This document shows, piece after piece, positions 12,561-24,980 of a DNA stretch of 64,000 bases (positions are counted from its first letter, which is position 1; the number at the start of each line of letters is the position of its first letter). Position numbers and translations under genes: made by a program. The notes below the pieces were generated by a model that saw only the letters and a program-made list of their open reading frames with translations, was not told where the DNA came from and did not search any database. The stretch comes from Neofusicoccum parvum (taxonomy: Eukaryota; Ascomycota; Dothideomycetes; Botryosphaeriales; Botryosphaeriaceae), in NCBI GenBank assembly GCA_020912385.1, contig CP087218.1:1946665-2010664 (forward strand), in the 5' to 3' direction.

Positions 12561-13712
12561 AATAGTACTTGCACTGCATATAGAAGAAACAGGGGGCGTC
12601 TGGAGACTGAGTTGCCGTAATAACTATCTCTAAAATCAATAGTAAGGGAATGTTTGAAGCAATTACTTTTAAGAAGACCTCGACTGTCATTTATTGAACT
12701 TTCCGAAGGACTACAGCAAACAGAGGGAAGAAAAGACATGTTATGAAGTGGACCACGGGAATGAATGTCATACGTTGGAACTCCAGGCAGATTGGCTGCT
12801 CGCGGTCTTTTCCACCGCCGTACCTTCTCCCAAGAGTGTTAACAAGTACTGACTACCTACTCTCTCACTACTTACCAGTGCATTTTTAGTAACTACAGTT
12901 TCTGCGATTTGTCTATTCTATCTCAGATTAAACAACCAAGCTCGTTGAGACATCGGTTGGGCCCAACGCTCCAGGCTTACATTCTGCACCTCTTCCCAAG
13001 CACCCTGCGATACAAGACTGCTTCTCAAGAATGGTGGTGAGTGAGACGAAATGCTAAAAAGACGAGGAGCAGGGGAAAATCTGGGTTTAGGGGGGAAAAT
13101 ATTCCCGGTAGTCACGCAGTGAGTGGTCCCTCTCGGCGAAGCAGATTGGCTGTTTGCAAAAGTATACACGCATAAAGTGACGTTGACTTTCGGCTTGCGC
13201 GGCTTCCGCACACCCGCAATCTATAGCAAAGTACGCCAAATCCATAGAACGGCTATCGGCTAATTTCTCCTATAAACTTCTTATGCTTGAAACGGATACG
13301 CAAATAGCCGTTCCGACCGGTGTTACTGTTAGCTGAGAGCTTGAAACCCCAGTATGCTACTTAAATCCGCGTATATCCGTGCTTAACTCCTGCAGTCCAC
13401 ATCACCGGGTATTCTCGGCAGGACATGATTCATGGCCCATCTACCTCTCCAACACCATTACCCACACAAAACTATGGGAATAGTGCCTATGTCCAAATCG
13501 GGTCGGCGGATATACCACCTCCGACGTACGAGATGTATTCCAACTTTGAGTTAGTCGAAAGCTTGACCGTACTTTGGGAGTACAGATTGAAACTATAAGT
13601 TGAGGTGCCCGCGGACTTGAACTGAAGACACGCCATCACCGCAACAACATTTGCAACGCATTGGTTCGACATTCCACGGCACCATTCCCAGAATCTTCAC
13701 AGGATATCCATC
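12561..13712. other. Intergenic stretch, 1.15 kb
   Basis: Between the MFS gene and the SDR gene, both on the plus strand. AT-rich patches occur near 12600-12700 and 13200-13400. No frame with domain support, no terminal repeats and no RNA gene recognised. Confidence 0.4.
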
Positions 13713-14770
13713 ATGTCTCGTTACGCATCCGCTAATGCAAGCCCCAACGGTCCTGGCGATGCCCGACCAACTGCTCTCCAAATCATTCGAGACGAGGGAC
13801 TTGAGGGAAAGCTGGGCGACAAAGTGTTTGTCGTGACTGGGGGTTCTTCCGGTATCGGCATCGAAACTGTGCGTGCCCTCCATGTCACCGGGGCCACTGT
13901 TATCACCACCGTTCGGAATGTCTCGAAGGGACAAGCCGTGATTGACGATATTCTTGCCGCCGACCCAAACAACAAGGCACCCATCCAACTCGTAAAACTC
14001 GAGTTGGACTCGCTCGCTTCGGTGCGCGAGGGAGCAAAGGAGATTCTCAGCAAGAGCAAAGGACAGGTGAATGTCCTCGTCAACAACGCGGGCGTAAGTA
14101 CCCACAGATCGAATGCCCGGCGTCCAGCTGATCCGAATAATCGTAGGTCATGGCCACGCCCTTTGGGCTCACCAAGGACGGCTTCGAAACGCAGTTTGCA
14201 ACCTGCCACCTTGGCCACTTCCTGCTCTTCGAACTGCTCAAGCCTGCGCTGCTCTCTTCCGCGACGTCCAGCTTCCCCTCGCGCGTTGTCAACGTCTCAT
14301 CCATTGGCCACCGCGTCGCCGAAGTGCGCTTCGACGACTTCAACTTTGGCGAGGGCAAGGCTTACGATCCGTGGTTGTCGTATGGCCAGGCCAAAACTGC
14401 AAACATCTACCTTGCCAACGAGATTGAGCGCCAGTACGGCTCGCAAAACTTGCATGCCACGAGTGTGCATCCTGGTGTTATTTTGACCGGGCTGCAGGTG
14501 CACGTTCAGGAACTAATGGCGACTCCCAGTGAGGAGCTGAAGAAGATTCTGAAGAGCACAGAGCAGGGTGCAGCGACCTCGGTGTATGCGGCAGTCTCAA
14601 AGGATTGGGAGGGCAAGGGAGGAAGATTTTTGGCCGAGTGCACAGAGCAAGGACCCGCGGATCCGAATGCGGGGATGTCTATGTCGGATACAGGGTATGC
14701 GCCGTGGGCATATGATGAGGAGAAGGAAAAGAAGTTGTGGAGTGCATCTTTGAAGATGGTCGGGCTGTAG
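13713..14770 (+). CDS. Short-chain dehydrogenase/reductase (retinol-dehydrogenase-like)
   Basis: Two exons, 13713-14093 and 14147-14770, joined by a 53-bp intron (GTAAGT...GTAG), encode 334 residues. The Rossmann glycine motif TGGSSGIG is at residues 42-49, NNAG at 124-127, the active-site Ser near 179 (VSSIGHR) and the catalytic Tyr206-x3-Lys210 in YGQAK. The order and spacing match the classical NAD(P)-dependent SDR family. The best general resemblance is to WW-domain-oxidoreductase or retinol-dehydrogenase-like fungal SDRs. No signal peptide or membrane helix is visible, so it is probably cytosolic. The substrate is unknown. It converges on the P450 gene, which might indicate a shared pathway but is not proof. 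Confidence 0.9.
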
Positions 14771-15188
14771 GATGTCGGTTTCGGTCATGTCATCCCCCGT
14801 AGTGACAGGAGAGGAGTATGAGCGAGCCCATGTCTCCAATTACAAAGCCAACTTGTCAGAATTCTTATGTTACGATTTGCTTCACCTACCTAGCTATTGC
14901 TCGCCCTCGGCGCTTGACTGCCCTATAATAAGGCAGTGATGGCTCGGCAAGTGGAAATAGTAGATCAGACTAAGAACACTTACAATTTCGCGGGTTGAAG
15001 GATGCATCACATGGCAAAGCTTTGTCTGTATGGTGAGTAGATTCCTTGCAAGACAACTGAATATCTCGGGTAAGATGTACAGAAATATTCATACCTACGA
15101 CACAATGAGCATTAACAAACTAACGATGTTTGTCTCGATATAACCGTCAGAACATAGCGACATTTAATCGCGCTCTACTCTATTTCCC
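14771..15188. other. Convergent 3' flanks of SDR and P450 genes, 418 bp
   Basis: AT-rich spacer between two genes that end towards each other. No coding sequence or structured element recognised. Confidence 0.4.
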
Positions 15189-16936
15189 TTAATCTTCCTC
15201 CAACTTCCTCCTCCAAATCTTGAGAGGCAACGGCCCTGCGTTCAGATTGAAATGTTCGACCTTTTCCTGTTCCCAACCCTCCGACGGCAGTGCAAACTCA
15301 TACCGATGCACCATTGACGCCGTCATCACCACCTGTTCCAGATAGCTGATGTTTCTCCCAATACAACCTCTCGCTCCCGCGCTGAAAGTGATGAACCACG
15401 GCTGGAGCTCCTTCCCTGCTTGGCCCAGCCACCTCTCCGGCCGGAACTCCTCTGGATCTGGGAACGCCTTCTCATCGCGGTGCGCGACGTACGAAGACAT
15501 GTGGACAGTGGTATTACCCGCCACGTACTCGCCGAATATGCTGGTTCCCTCGGCTGGTGTCTTGCGCGGGAGGCCGAAGGGAGTTGGTGGCTCGATACGC
15601 AGGCTTTCGTCCAGGCAGGCGCGTAAGTATGGTAGGTTCTTGAGTTTGTCGTACGGGATGACCACTTCGTCGGGCTCAGCGACGGCATCAACCTCAGCAC
15701 GCAGTATAGCGAGGCAGGAAGGGTGCTTGAGCAGCTGGTAGAGCACATTGTTGATAGCGACTGCTGTTGAGAAGGAGCCAGCGTTGACTGTTGTTGGCGG
15801 CATCAGTTAGCATGTCATATTCGGAGAGCAGGTTAATCGCAGGGCGGAACGTAGGCCACGTACGCATAATGGAGCACTCAGCGTTTATCTCACCCAGTGG
15901 AAGCATCTGGGGTATGCCGTCCTTGGTTTCCATGAGTGCCTGGAAAAAGTCCTCCAGCTTCTCGCCTTTTTCGTACCGTTGCATCCGATTTCGCACTTGA
16001 CGCAACACAATACCGTCGAAGTACTCTCCAGCGGTGATGAGCGTGCGATATTTCGGGGAGACCAGCTTGGCTAGCCTTTTCAGCAAGATGTACCAGTCGT
16101 ATGACCAGACGAGATGTGATTGAGCAGTTAGCACGCCGTGCAGCGCCTCACGATAGCCCACGAGAGTGATCTTCCCATCAATTGCCTCGGAAGGCACAAC
16201 ATCATCACCACGGTCCAGGCAACCGAGCTGCTCACTCAGACCAATGTCAACGATTGCGTCCATGGTGAAGAAGTTTGTCCATTTGCGGTAATCAATGGTC
16301 AGGTCCTTCTCGTCAGGGCGGTTGCCGGGCTCGAGGGGTGCAGTGCAGCGAGAGTCAAAGTGGCGGACTAGGCGCTGCATCTTGTCTGCAATTTTGTATT
16401 CCCAGTCCTCCAGGTTCTTGATTGCGAAGGCGCTGGAGAGAACTTTGCGCTTGCGGGCATGGTCCTCCTTGTCGACAACATCGGCGAGGTGGGGGTGGGT
16501 GCTTGTCTGCAGCTCGTATGATTTATCCTTGAGGCATTTGGTACCGTGGCCATAGATGTCCTGCGGGGGTTAGCAAGTGAAATTGAAAGAGCATGATTGA
16601 GTAAATCACCTTAATCGCCCGGACATCACCGTACGACAATGAGTTCGGTCCAACGCGGATAACGGGGTGATTTTTGTGCAACTCAGCCATACGTCGTGAC
16701 CTTTTCCCACGGCTCGACTCTATCATGTACGGAATGTTTGTGATTCCGGAAAGAGGGGAGAAATTTGGGTACCTCCGAAGACCTTTTGGGTCTGAGAAGT
16801 ACTTGAAAACTGGATAAATAAAGAAACGCAGGAAAAGTAGGAGTGGGAAGGCTACGAAAACCACACTTGCATACATTGTATGTACGTATATGCAGGAGTT
16901 GGACTTGACTGGAGCTGATCTCTGGAAGTTCAACAT
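15189..16936 (-). CDS. Cytochrome P450, benzoate 4-monooxygenase-like (CYP53-type)
   Basis: Three exons on the minus strand (16936-16610, 16560-15864, 15787-15189) encode about 540 residues. Introns are 49 bp and 76 bp with clear GCTAAC branch points. The N-terminus has a hydrophobic anchor (about residues 20-45), fitting ER attachment; an in-frame ATG at 16876 directly before the anchor is an alternative start. The I-helix motif AGSFSTA, ExxR (ESLR), the PERW motif and the heme loop FSAGARGCIG with its Cys ligand are all present. The segments around DKEDHARKR and NISYLEQVVM resemble fungal benzoate para-hydroxylases, which make 4-hydroxybenzoate. A link to the PAL gene at 33.9 kb (cinnamate to benzoate) is possible but inferred. 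P450 identity is certain; subfamily is likely. Confidence 0.85.
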
Positions 16937-18147
16937 GGAGTGAGATGCGAGCGAGACGAGCTACTTTAATAAAGAGAAACGCGGTATCGGGGGACGATGA
17001 CGTATCCAGCAGTTCACGCAGGTAATGTCGAGTTTTCTAGCACGGTCGACCGTAGTCTTGTAGTGGAGCTGAGATCCCGATATACATTCCCACGATAAGG
17101 AATGGATTCCGTATCGACCGCTTCACGAAACGGGGTCTGCATGGGCTGGAAACTACTGAATTTCGGGACAGCTAGCCAAAGTAGGTAGCTGTGTGGGAGA
17201 CGAGTTTTCCTCTGAATAAGATGACCCCGCATGCTACGAATTGGGAGAACTAGGTCTCAAAGTAGGTTGACCTCTCCGGTTCAGGGCGTGTCTGCTCGTG
17301 TCTATAGGGGCAGCATATTCCACATCAAGTTACCTATTTGGGTCATCTTTCGCGACACTCACACGTTGGACGCAAGTCTTGTGGAGCCGTGACGTGAGCA
17401 ACTTACAAGAATGGATAGCGAATCCGCTGACTAAGCGGAGACAATTGCCCGCTCGTCTTCCGAGCAAATCATCCACACGGAGACGGTGACGCAATTCTGC
17501 GTAACGCGGAACACCCCAGGCAACCCTACGCTACACTCTCCTGAATCAGCGTAGGACACCCCCATCAATCGGTAGCCATCTCGGGGGGGTGTTAGGGTGA
17601 GCGGACCAATGGGGTTTACGATGTGAGCTTCCAGATCCGCAAGATCTCCGAATCCCGAAAGTGCCTTACTCTCTGCAGTAAAGAGCCCCGCTGATGAGCG
17701 GCAGTGAAAAGAAACACCGAACACAGAATACAGAAGTACTCGGTGTTTCCATATACCAGCTCCATTGGCTCGAGAACTTTTTCAGTACGAGATTTGACAT
17801 TGGAAAGATAATCACTGCATGTGGGCAGGGAGACGCGATGGTGTAGGCACCACTAAAATAATCCAAGTACCCCGGCTGCCTGGGGAAGCGAATCATGGCG
17901 CAAATGAGACAGCTTGAGATTAGATCCACGACACATGTCATCGTCCACCCCGCACGCCCAGTGATCATCGGCTCGTTGTCACTGCGGGCCGACCAAGCCA
18001 ATCACAGCGCAGTGGAGAACGCCACGATAGCGATAAGGCAATCAGCTTCAACAACCGCCCTGCCTGTTCCAGGCCACTGCTCCTCGTCCTCGTTGAGACA
18101 GGCAGCCAAGACCGAGTCAACAGTCTCTGTCCAATCGCCTTGACACC
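16937..18147. promoter_or_regulatory. Divergent intergenic region between P450 and Zn2Cys6 regulator, 1.2 kb
   Basis: The P450 gene leaves leftwards and the regulator gene rightwards from this shared region, so it holds both promoters. Open frames inside (for example 17431-18001 on the minus strand) lack domains. A shared promoter could allow the regulator to control the P450 gene; no binding site is demonstrated. Confidence 0.35.
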
Positions 18148-20362
18148 ATGAGCTCTTTCGGCCACCATGGTCCCACTTCCAGAGTGTTCCCGCGTGCCAA
18201 GACGAGGACAAAGACTTTCACCGGGTGCTGGACTTGCCGCAGCAGGCGCCTGAAGTGTGATGAGGCCCGGCCTGAGTGCAGTCAGTGCAGCAGCAGAAGA
18301 TTGCCGTGCGGGGGCTATTCGGCGAGGCTCCAGTGGCTGCAGCCAAACTCCGAGTGCTTCAAGCCCTCTAAAGCGGATGGACAGCAACGAAGACTCCTTC
18401 CATGTATGTTTCCCGAAGCTGATGTGAGGACTCAAGCTAAAATTAGTAGTCTCCTCGATACCGTTGATGACGGAATCAGAAGTTGGGCGAGCCATCAATG
18501 ATCTTGAAGGGGTCGAGCCGTTTGACGACACCTATTCTCGCGGGCCATTTTCCGTGTTCAAGACCGAGTGGACGCCGGGGCGCGAAAGCAGTCCAGAGCT
18601 ACCGCACGTTTCCGCGAACGCCCCTTCCGAGCAAGGGAAGAATTGGATCGATGATAGGAGCGGTGACCATTCAACTACAACATCGGATACAGACCATCGC
18701 TCTACCGAACCTCTGCCTTCCCAATCACACTCGATCGCAGAGGAGGAAACTCCCATTTCCGATCTACCTCCACCACATCACGTCAGCCGCCTATCACCAA
18801 GCATCATTGAATCTTGTGACCTCGACCAAATATGCTCAAACCCTTCTGGGCTGGCTCTAGCGTCTGTGGAACCCGCCAGGTCGTTTACCAGAGACGATTC
18901 AAATGAGGAATACCTCGGAAGCCCACTGGATGCACTCTTCCTCAGGCTGACCTTCATAACATCTCAAGTGAAGTATCTCCTGGATCATTACCGAAGTTAC
19001 GTCATGTGCATATACAGCATGCTGGAGAACAAGAGGACGCCCTGGCATCTCTTTCACATACCAAGAGCCTTCCAGTGTTGCACAGAGCTTGAAGTGGTCG
19101 GCCATTCCTCTCCGGCAAGAGGTGCGCTACTGCATGCAATTCTGTCTGTAAGTGCGTACAACTTGAGGAATAGGCATCTCGGCCAGAAACGCTCGGACTC
19201 AGCAAATCAGTGGTCGAAAATAGCGTCAAATCACCGCGCCAGAGCGTTGAACTACCTTCGTACCTCTGTATCAGACCCAAGGGCCGCATCCACCAACATG
19301 GAATACAAGGAACTACTCGCTGCAATGCTGAGTATGATTACAGTTGACGTAAGGCCTGTTTCTTCATGGTCTCGTGGAATTCAATACTGAATTACTTAGG
19401 TGGTTTCCGGAGATACTGAAACTTGCAAGATTCATCTGGATGGCTGTGAGAGTCTCATCCGAGCTCGGAAGCGGGCTGGAGCCAAGCTCTCTTCCAAGAC
19501 AAGAGCATTGCACCGCATATTCTTCTACCTTCGGGTAATGCAGGAAGCCATGCCGACAGCTGGTCACGAACCATTTACGGATACTGTTGGTCATCCATTG
19601 GCGAACGCGAGCGATGATGTCTACCCCATCAGTTCAGACGAGCTTGAATCATGGCTGGATCCTCAGAGTTTCGATGGTGGAGGGTACGATAACTCGTCAT
19701 GGGAATTGATCTATGGCATTCCACAAGGCCTGATTATCCTCGTTCGTAAGGCTGCCCGGTTACTAAGATGCATGCGCCAACGCCGCGAATCCACGAGCCT
19801 GGACCTTCACTTGGACATCTCTTGTGATGATCTCGAAGATGAGATCCTGAACTTTCCAGTCGAGGAAGCCGTCCAGAGTCTTGAAACCGCAAACATCGAC
19901 CAGACAAACCGAGTGATTCTGCAGCATCACATCCGAGCCTTTCACCAGGCAGTGGTCATCTACTTTTCCGCCAACATTCGGCAGATGCATACACGACATC
20001 TCCAGCAATACGTCCAGACCACGATTCATCATCTGGAAATAATTGAGGAGATCAAGGGTCGAGCGGGCATCGTAGCTCAACCAATCTTGTGGCCAGTCTT
20101 TGTCGCTGCGTCGCAGGCTCTTGATGGCGGTGTCCGATCCCGGTTCCTGCAATTCTTCAAGAACATCGAGGTACACGGTTGCGGCATTTCTACCAGGGCA
20201 AGGGAGATATTGGAGGATACCTGGAGCAACGAGGATAGTCGTGGCTGGTCCCAGGCGCGGGGTGTACTATTTCAAAGGTACTTAATGTTGACTTGATCAC
20301 GATGCGTCCAACAAACCAATCTAGATGTCACCAAAGAATGGACGCTGCTGCTCTCTGAATGA
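18148..20362 (+). CDS. Zn2Cys6 transcription factor
   Basis: Four exons are proposed (18148-18403, 18447-19348, 19400-20261, 20325-20362), about 685 residues. The Zn(II)2Cys6 cluster is at residues 27-54 with spacing C-x2-C-x6-C-x6-C-x2-C-x6-C. The middle is a Ser/Thr/acid-rich linker. The C-terminal half carries segments such as GDTETCKIHLDGCE, typical of the ARG81-like fungal-specific transcription factor domain (Fungal_trans_2). The last intron (20262-20324) is chosen because its acceptor opens a 12-residue tail ending in WTLLLSE; without it the protein stops at 20296. The 43-bp first intron is short. Such proteins are nuclear DNA-binding regulators, often of neighbouring metabolic genes. 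The divergently transcribed P450 is the natural candidate target. Confidence 0.85.
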
Positions 20363-20753
20363 TTAGTACGGGGTCGGACTATGTACCACGCACAACCGGT
20401 GTCAGAGGCATATTGCTCGTCCGTGTCGTTGTAATGAGTAATACAGCCCATGAGACCCTTCACCGAGATATTGTTTCACATGTCACCAAGATCCACGAAG
20501 CAGCACAATTTTGGATAACCAACGTTTCGTTCTACCGCTGTCTATAAACTCGATCTATGCGCAAAATCCAAAAATCAGAAAACAAAAAGCAAAACCAAAG
20601 ACTAATAATGTACACAGAAGGCTTGACTCCTATCTGGCAGGGCCCACCCTGTCACAGATGATGCAGTACCGAGCTTGATTCGCCGTGCTGATAGCGAGGC
20701 CGGATGGCCAGTCCTTCCCCTCCACCAGCACTCTAGAGAGTGCCGCGAGGCGC
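20363..20753. other. Convergent 3' flanks of regulator and pectate lyase genes, 391 bp
   Basis: Contains the lyase 3' UTR on the minus strand. No further gene or element recognised. Confidence 0.4.
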
Positions 20754-21494
20754 TTAGCAAGCAGGAAGCGTCTTCAGCTGACCCTGGGGGCCCTTGCAAG
20801 CACCGATCGGGGGGTCCCTCTTGGGGCTCTCCTTGTTGCCGTCCTTCTCGATGCCGATGAACTCCTGGCAGACGTTCTTGACAGTGCCGCAAGCCCTGCT
20901 GATGGTGGCCTCGTCGCCGTAGTTGGAGTTGATGCCGACGAGGTCGGAGGTGGTGCCGGTGCCGAGGGCCGAGACGCCGTCGACGACGATGTTGCGGGTC
21001 GCGCCGTTCTTGCTGCAGTTGCCGCAGCTGCGGTACAGCTTGCCGACCGCGCCGACCTTGTAGTTCTTGACGGTGACGGTGCCGCGGCCGTTGTGCTGGA
21101 TGACCTTGTCCTTGGCGTGCTGGGCGCCGCCGCCCTCGATGAGGTAGGGCCCGTTGCCCCGGAGCGTGATGGCGTCCTCGCACACGTCCTTGAACCATAC
21201 GTTCTTGATGGTGCAGGCGCCCAGGCAGTGCACGCCCTCGAAGGCGTCGGCGCCGATGATGGCGTTCTGCAGCGTGCCGCCGTTCTTGATGATGAAGACG
21301 GCTTGGTCGCCGCCCTGATCCTTGTCCGAGGTGCAAGCCTTGCCACGGCCGTATTCCTTCATCCCGCCGTCAAAGAAGTCGATGGTCTGGTTGGTCTGGA
21401 GCGTTGGTGCCCTCACACCGGCTGGGATGCCGATCAAGTTCTGCTGGGCGAAGGCGACGACGGCCATGTTGACGGCAAGGAGGGTGTACTTCAT
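20754..21494 (-). CDS. Secreted pectate lyase, polysaccharide lyase family 3
   Basis: A single exon encodes 246 residues, a normal length for family PL3. The start at 21494 is followed by a hydrophobic signal peptide ending near AVVAFAQQ, so the enzyme is secreted. Family features include the Cys-rich beta-helix with GVHCLGACTIKNVWFKDVCE and the RSCGNC segment. PL3 enzymes cleave polygalacturonate by calcium-dependent beta-elimination and act in plant cell wall breakdown. Codon third positions are strongly GC-rich compared with the flanks, as is common for highly expressed secreted enzymes. There is no metabolic link to the neighbouring regulator. The presence of this gene argues for a plant-associated lifestyle. 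Confidence 0.92.
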   Translation of the reverse strand: MKYTLLAVNMAVVAFAQQNLIGIPAGVRAPTLQTNQTIDFFDGGMKEYGRGKACTSDKDQGGDQAVFIIKNGGTLQNAIIGADAFEGVHCLGACTIKNVWFKDVCEDAITLRGNGPYLIEGGGAQHAKDKVIQHNGRGTVTVKNYKVGAVGKLYRSCGNCSKNGATRNIVVDGVSALGTGTTSDLVGINSNYGDEATISRACGTVKNVCQEFIGIEKDGNKESPKRDPPIGACKGPQGQLKTLPAC

Positions 21495-23442
21495 GGTGGA
21501 GATAGGTGTGTGTGTTGGATCTTTGGTAAAAACGAATGTGGTAGATCGGGGATCTGTGTTGTGAACGAGAGTGATGTAGAACAAAAGTGATTGTGAGTTG
21601 GTGATGAGCTCAACTGTGCAGCCATGGCCGCTCTTTTGTACCCTTCTCCAAGCCACGACCTCTACGACTTGGTGGCATGGCATCAGTGTAGCTTCTCGTG
21701 TTCCCATCCGAGCGGTGTAGTTCAAGCATCGTGCATCCGAGAAATACTCGCCGCGCCTTGCCTCAGACGGCACAAGAGTGTCCTCGTAGTAGGAAAACGG
21801 CGGCTTGAGCGAGGCCTTGGCTATACACGGGCGTTGCATCTAGTCTGAAGTCATACGATGAGCGTCTTGGTAAACGCCCACGGCGTTGTAGTACTATTCT
21901 AGAAGAACGAGAGTTTCCCGTTGTGGAATGGCGCCGCAAACTAGCTGTTTGAGCCTCATTTCCGTTGTTTTAGGTCTCCGCACCGTTGCTTGCGCCCTCA
22001 CTGAAATCTGCAACACGGGACCGACCTAGCTAACTCTATCTACATCTTTTTTCGAACGAGTGAGAAATGCTCAAATAAGAGTTTATGGCTCGACTAGTCC
22101 ATGGCGCGGTCGGCCCAGCGCGTCCCACGTGCTCTACATTGTTCATTATTGTATTCCTGTGTTAGTAACTACAGACCACGTTGCAAATTCGAGCCCAGCT
22201 AACGACACGAGTCTAAGGTGAATCTCGCATTTCTAGCTTGGTGATTCACTAGATAGAGTGGCTGGATTCTCGTACTCGCACTGGCAAGCGCTACGCCTTA
22301 GTGGGATAGCCACGGTGTCGCATTATCCTTTATCTTTTGAGCAACGGTATGCGGACCCAATCCATGCAGGCGTTAACACAATATCAGTGCACGTCGCTTG
22401 ACGGGGAGACATGACCTGAGCGCAAAGAGGTAGATTTCCGTGGAGTTGAGCGGTGGCTACGGTGTTTCCACTAATCACCGCCAGCCAGGTAGCTGATTGG
22501 GCGAAAAATACGCGCGCCTGTCCTAGTCAGAGCATGAACAAAAATATATACGTGGAAAGTGCCGAATAGTAGATATCCCGAGGTCTAAGGACACAGCCCA
22601 AGCCTACCCACATCAGTCCCGCTTTCCGTGCCAGACCGGTCCTGTCTATCACCAAAATCCACGCTCTCATCACCCTCTCAATCGGACCCCAGCCCCGCAA
22701 GAACCGGCTACCGGCTAAGTAAGCCAAGTGTGCGTGCAGGAAATGTCAATCCGAAAGTCTAGTTACGTCCATCTTCCGTACTCTGTACATATGAGCGATA
22801 CCCGATATGGAGAATACTCCATCCAGTGCCCGCAAAGTTCGGTTGATGCAGCCTCTTAGAGTTCGTGGTCGCACCCCTACTTGTATTGAGATTTTCTATC
22901 ACGAGGCTGAATAACCGACAGTCTGGAGCTATTTGAGACTTTGCTTAGGGTTACAATGCCGCATTTTTTCGGGAGGACTCATGTGACAACCATCAGCATC
23001 GTTCATCATGTACTCCCCACAACACGGACCAATATTGCTGAGGGATGACGGGAAAGGACCCGAAAGCTCTCCTCAATCCAACCATCATGAAATTAATAAG
23101 CCTCTTGAAAAGCTTAGACATTTATGCGTCGACATCACACTGCTTTAAACCGGCGGTGCGGCTTTCTCTTCCGAGGTATGCCGAGCGTCCTCTTTCTCGG
23201 CTCAACTCGGGTGCGGCACACCTAAAGGACTGTCCTCAGCCGAAGTTTCGGCAACTTTTGAAGCATATGTTCGATCAACTTATAAATCGCCAATAGCTAG
23301 CTATAAGGATCTACACCGGATGGACAGCGCCCGGTACTCCGAGTGCTTCCTGAACAGCAGCAGCAGAGAATAAATACTCAAATACATTCTTGAACTACGA
23401 CTATACAACAGCATTCAAAGCAAGAACGCGTCGAAAAAAGAA
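21495..23442. other. Intergenic stretch, 1.95 kb, between divergent genes
   Basis: Holds the promoters of the pectate lyase (leftwards) and FAD monooxygenase 1 (rightwards). Short open frames at 22527-22727 and 23045-23296 have no domain support. No terminal inverted repeats or RNA genes seen. Confidence 0.4.
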
Positions 23443-24980
23443 ATGGCCTCTATCAAACAGTACCCTTCCAGCGGTCTGTCCACCTTGGTGATCGGTGGCG
23501 GCATCGCAGGCCTTTCGTTTGCGATTGAGGCCTATCGGAAGGGGCACGATGTTCGACTTGTTGACCGGCGACCGGACTTCGATGATTATGGTAAGAAATT
23601 GATGGGGGAGGAGGACGCCTTCCAAAACGATGAGCCGGTGTTGACAACTCTTTAGGTGATATGATTGCTCTGCAACAATCTGCTCTGAGAACACCTGCAC
23701 AGTGGCCCAACTTCATGGAACGCCTGCGCAATGTCAGCATCGTCTCGGTTCTCGACATGCGCAAATATGACGGCACGTCGATCGGCCGATTCCCTGCTAC
23801 CAACCCCGACTATCCGGCGCTGATCACCACTCGTTCGGAGCTGCACAAGCTCCTCTACGAATACGCCCAGGAACTAGGAATTACTGTCGAATTCAACGCC
23901 ACAGTCGTCGATTACTACGAGACGGACAAAGCCGGCGGGGTCATGCTCAGCGATGGCCGAAAGCTCGAAGCGGACGTGGTCGTCGCAGCCGACGGTGTGG
24001 GCTCCAAGGCTTGTCTGCTTGTGTCCGGCTACAAGGACAAGCCCAGCAGTAGCGGTTCTGCCGTGTATCGTGTCACATACCCGGTTGCCGTGGCTCTCGA
24101 AAATCCAGTCATTGCCGAATGGCTTGCTGATCGCGACAGTTACGCGGCAATGTTCCTGGGTCCCGATGCGTACGTAGTTGTTGGTAGGAGTAGGAATACG
24201 GTATGCTGGGTCATGACACGCAAGGTAGGTACATTTGTATTGCTGTAAAGTATAGATCACTGAGCATACCACAGGACGACGGCGAGGCTGAAGAGGACTG
24301 GAGCAAGACGACATCTTCGCAGAAGGCTTTGAAATATGTTGAAGGATGGACGCCTTTTGTGCACGAAATGATCAAAGCTACGCCGAACCAGACGTGCACC
24401 GATTGGAAGCTGATGTGGCGTGACCCACAGGATACCTGGGTGTCGCCTCGCGGTCGAGTTGTCCAAATTGGCGATTCGGCACATTCATTTTTGCCAACTT
24501 CTGGTGCTGGCGGGACTATGGCGATGGAGGATGCATTCTCTCTTGCATCATGTCTGCAGTTGGCGGGGAGGACCAACGTGCCCATGGCGCTGCGGGTTCA
24601 CAACAAATTGAGGTATCATACTTATCTCCAATCTTCCTTCTCATTCATCTGTAACTGACGCATGCAGATTTCAACGTGCATCGTGTGCATTGAAAACAGG
24701 GCTGAAGAATCGCCAGCTCTTCCATAAAACAGACTGGAAGGCTGTTTCCCAGAACCCACAGGCGATCGGCAAATTCGTTGGCGACTGGTTAGTGAAGCAC
24801 GATCCGGAATCGTATGTCTACGAGAACTACGCCAAGTGTGTCAATCATCTGCTCATGGGAGTCCCATTCGAGAATACCAATGCCGTTCCCGGATACCATT
24901 ACAAGCCATGGACGGTGTCAGAGGTTGTTACGGCTTATGAGGAAGGCACACGGCTTGTCGATGAAGGCGAATGGTTGTAG
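23443..24980 (+). CDS. FAD-dependent aromatic-ring-type monooxygenase 1
   Basis: Four exons (23443-23590, 23656-24224, 24275-24612, 24668-24980) give 455 residues; introns are 65, 50 and 55 bp. The dinucleotide-binding motif GGGIAGL lies near residue 18, the DG motif in VVAADGVGSKA mid-protein, and the GD motif in VVQIGDSAHSFLP. Together they define the class A flavoprotein monooxygenases (PHBH fold) that use NAD(P)H and O2 to hydroxylate aromatic or similar rings. No membrane anchor is visible. The C-terminal part from 24690 on is intact. It sits 1.8 kb upstream of a second, dissimilar FAD monooxygenase on the same strand. The substrate is unknown; salicylate- or nicotinate-like hydroxylation is a guess from the family only. 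Confidence 0.88.

Noticed and set aside
20602..21336. Minus-strand Arg/His-rich frame overlapping the pectate lyase
   Set aside because: Alternative frame of the GC-rich lyase exon with no domain; the lyase frame is complete with signal peptide.
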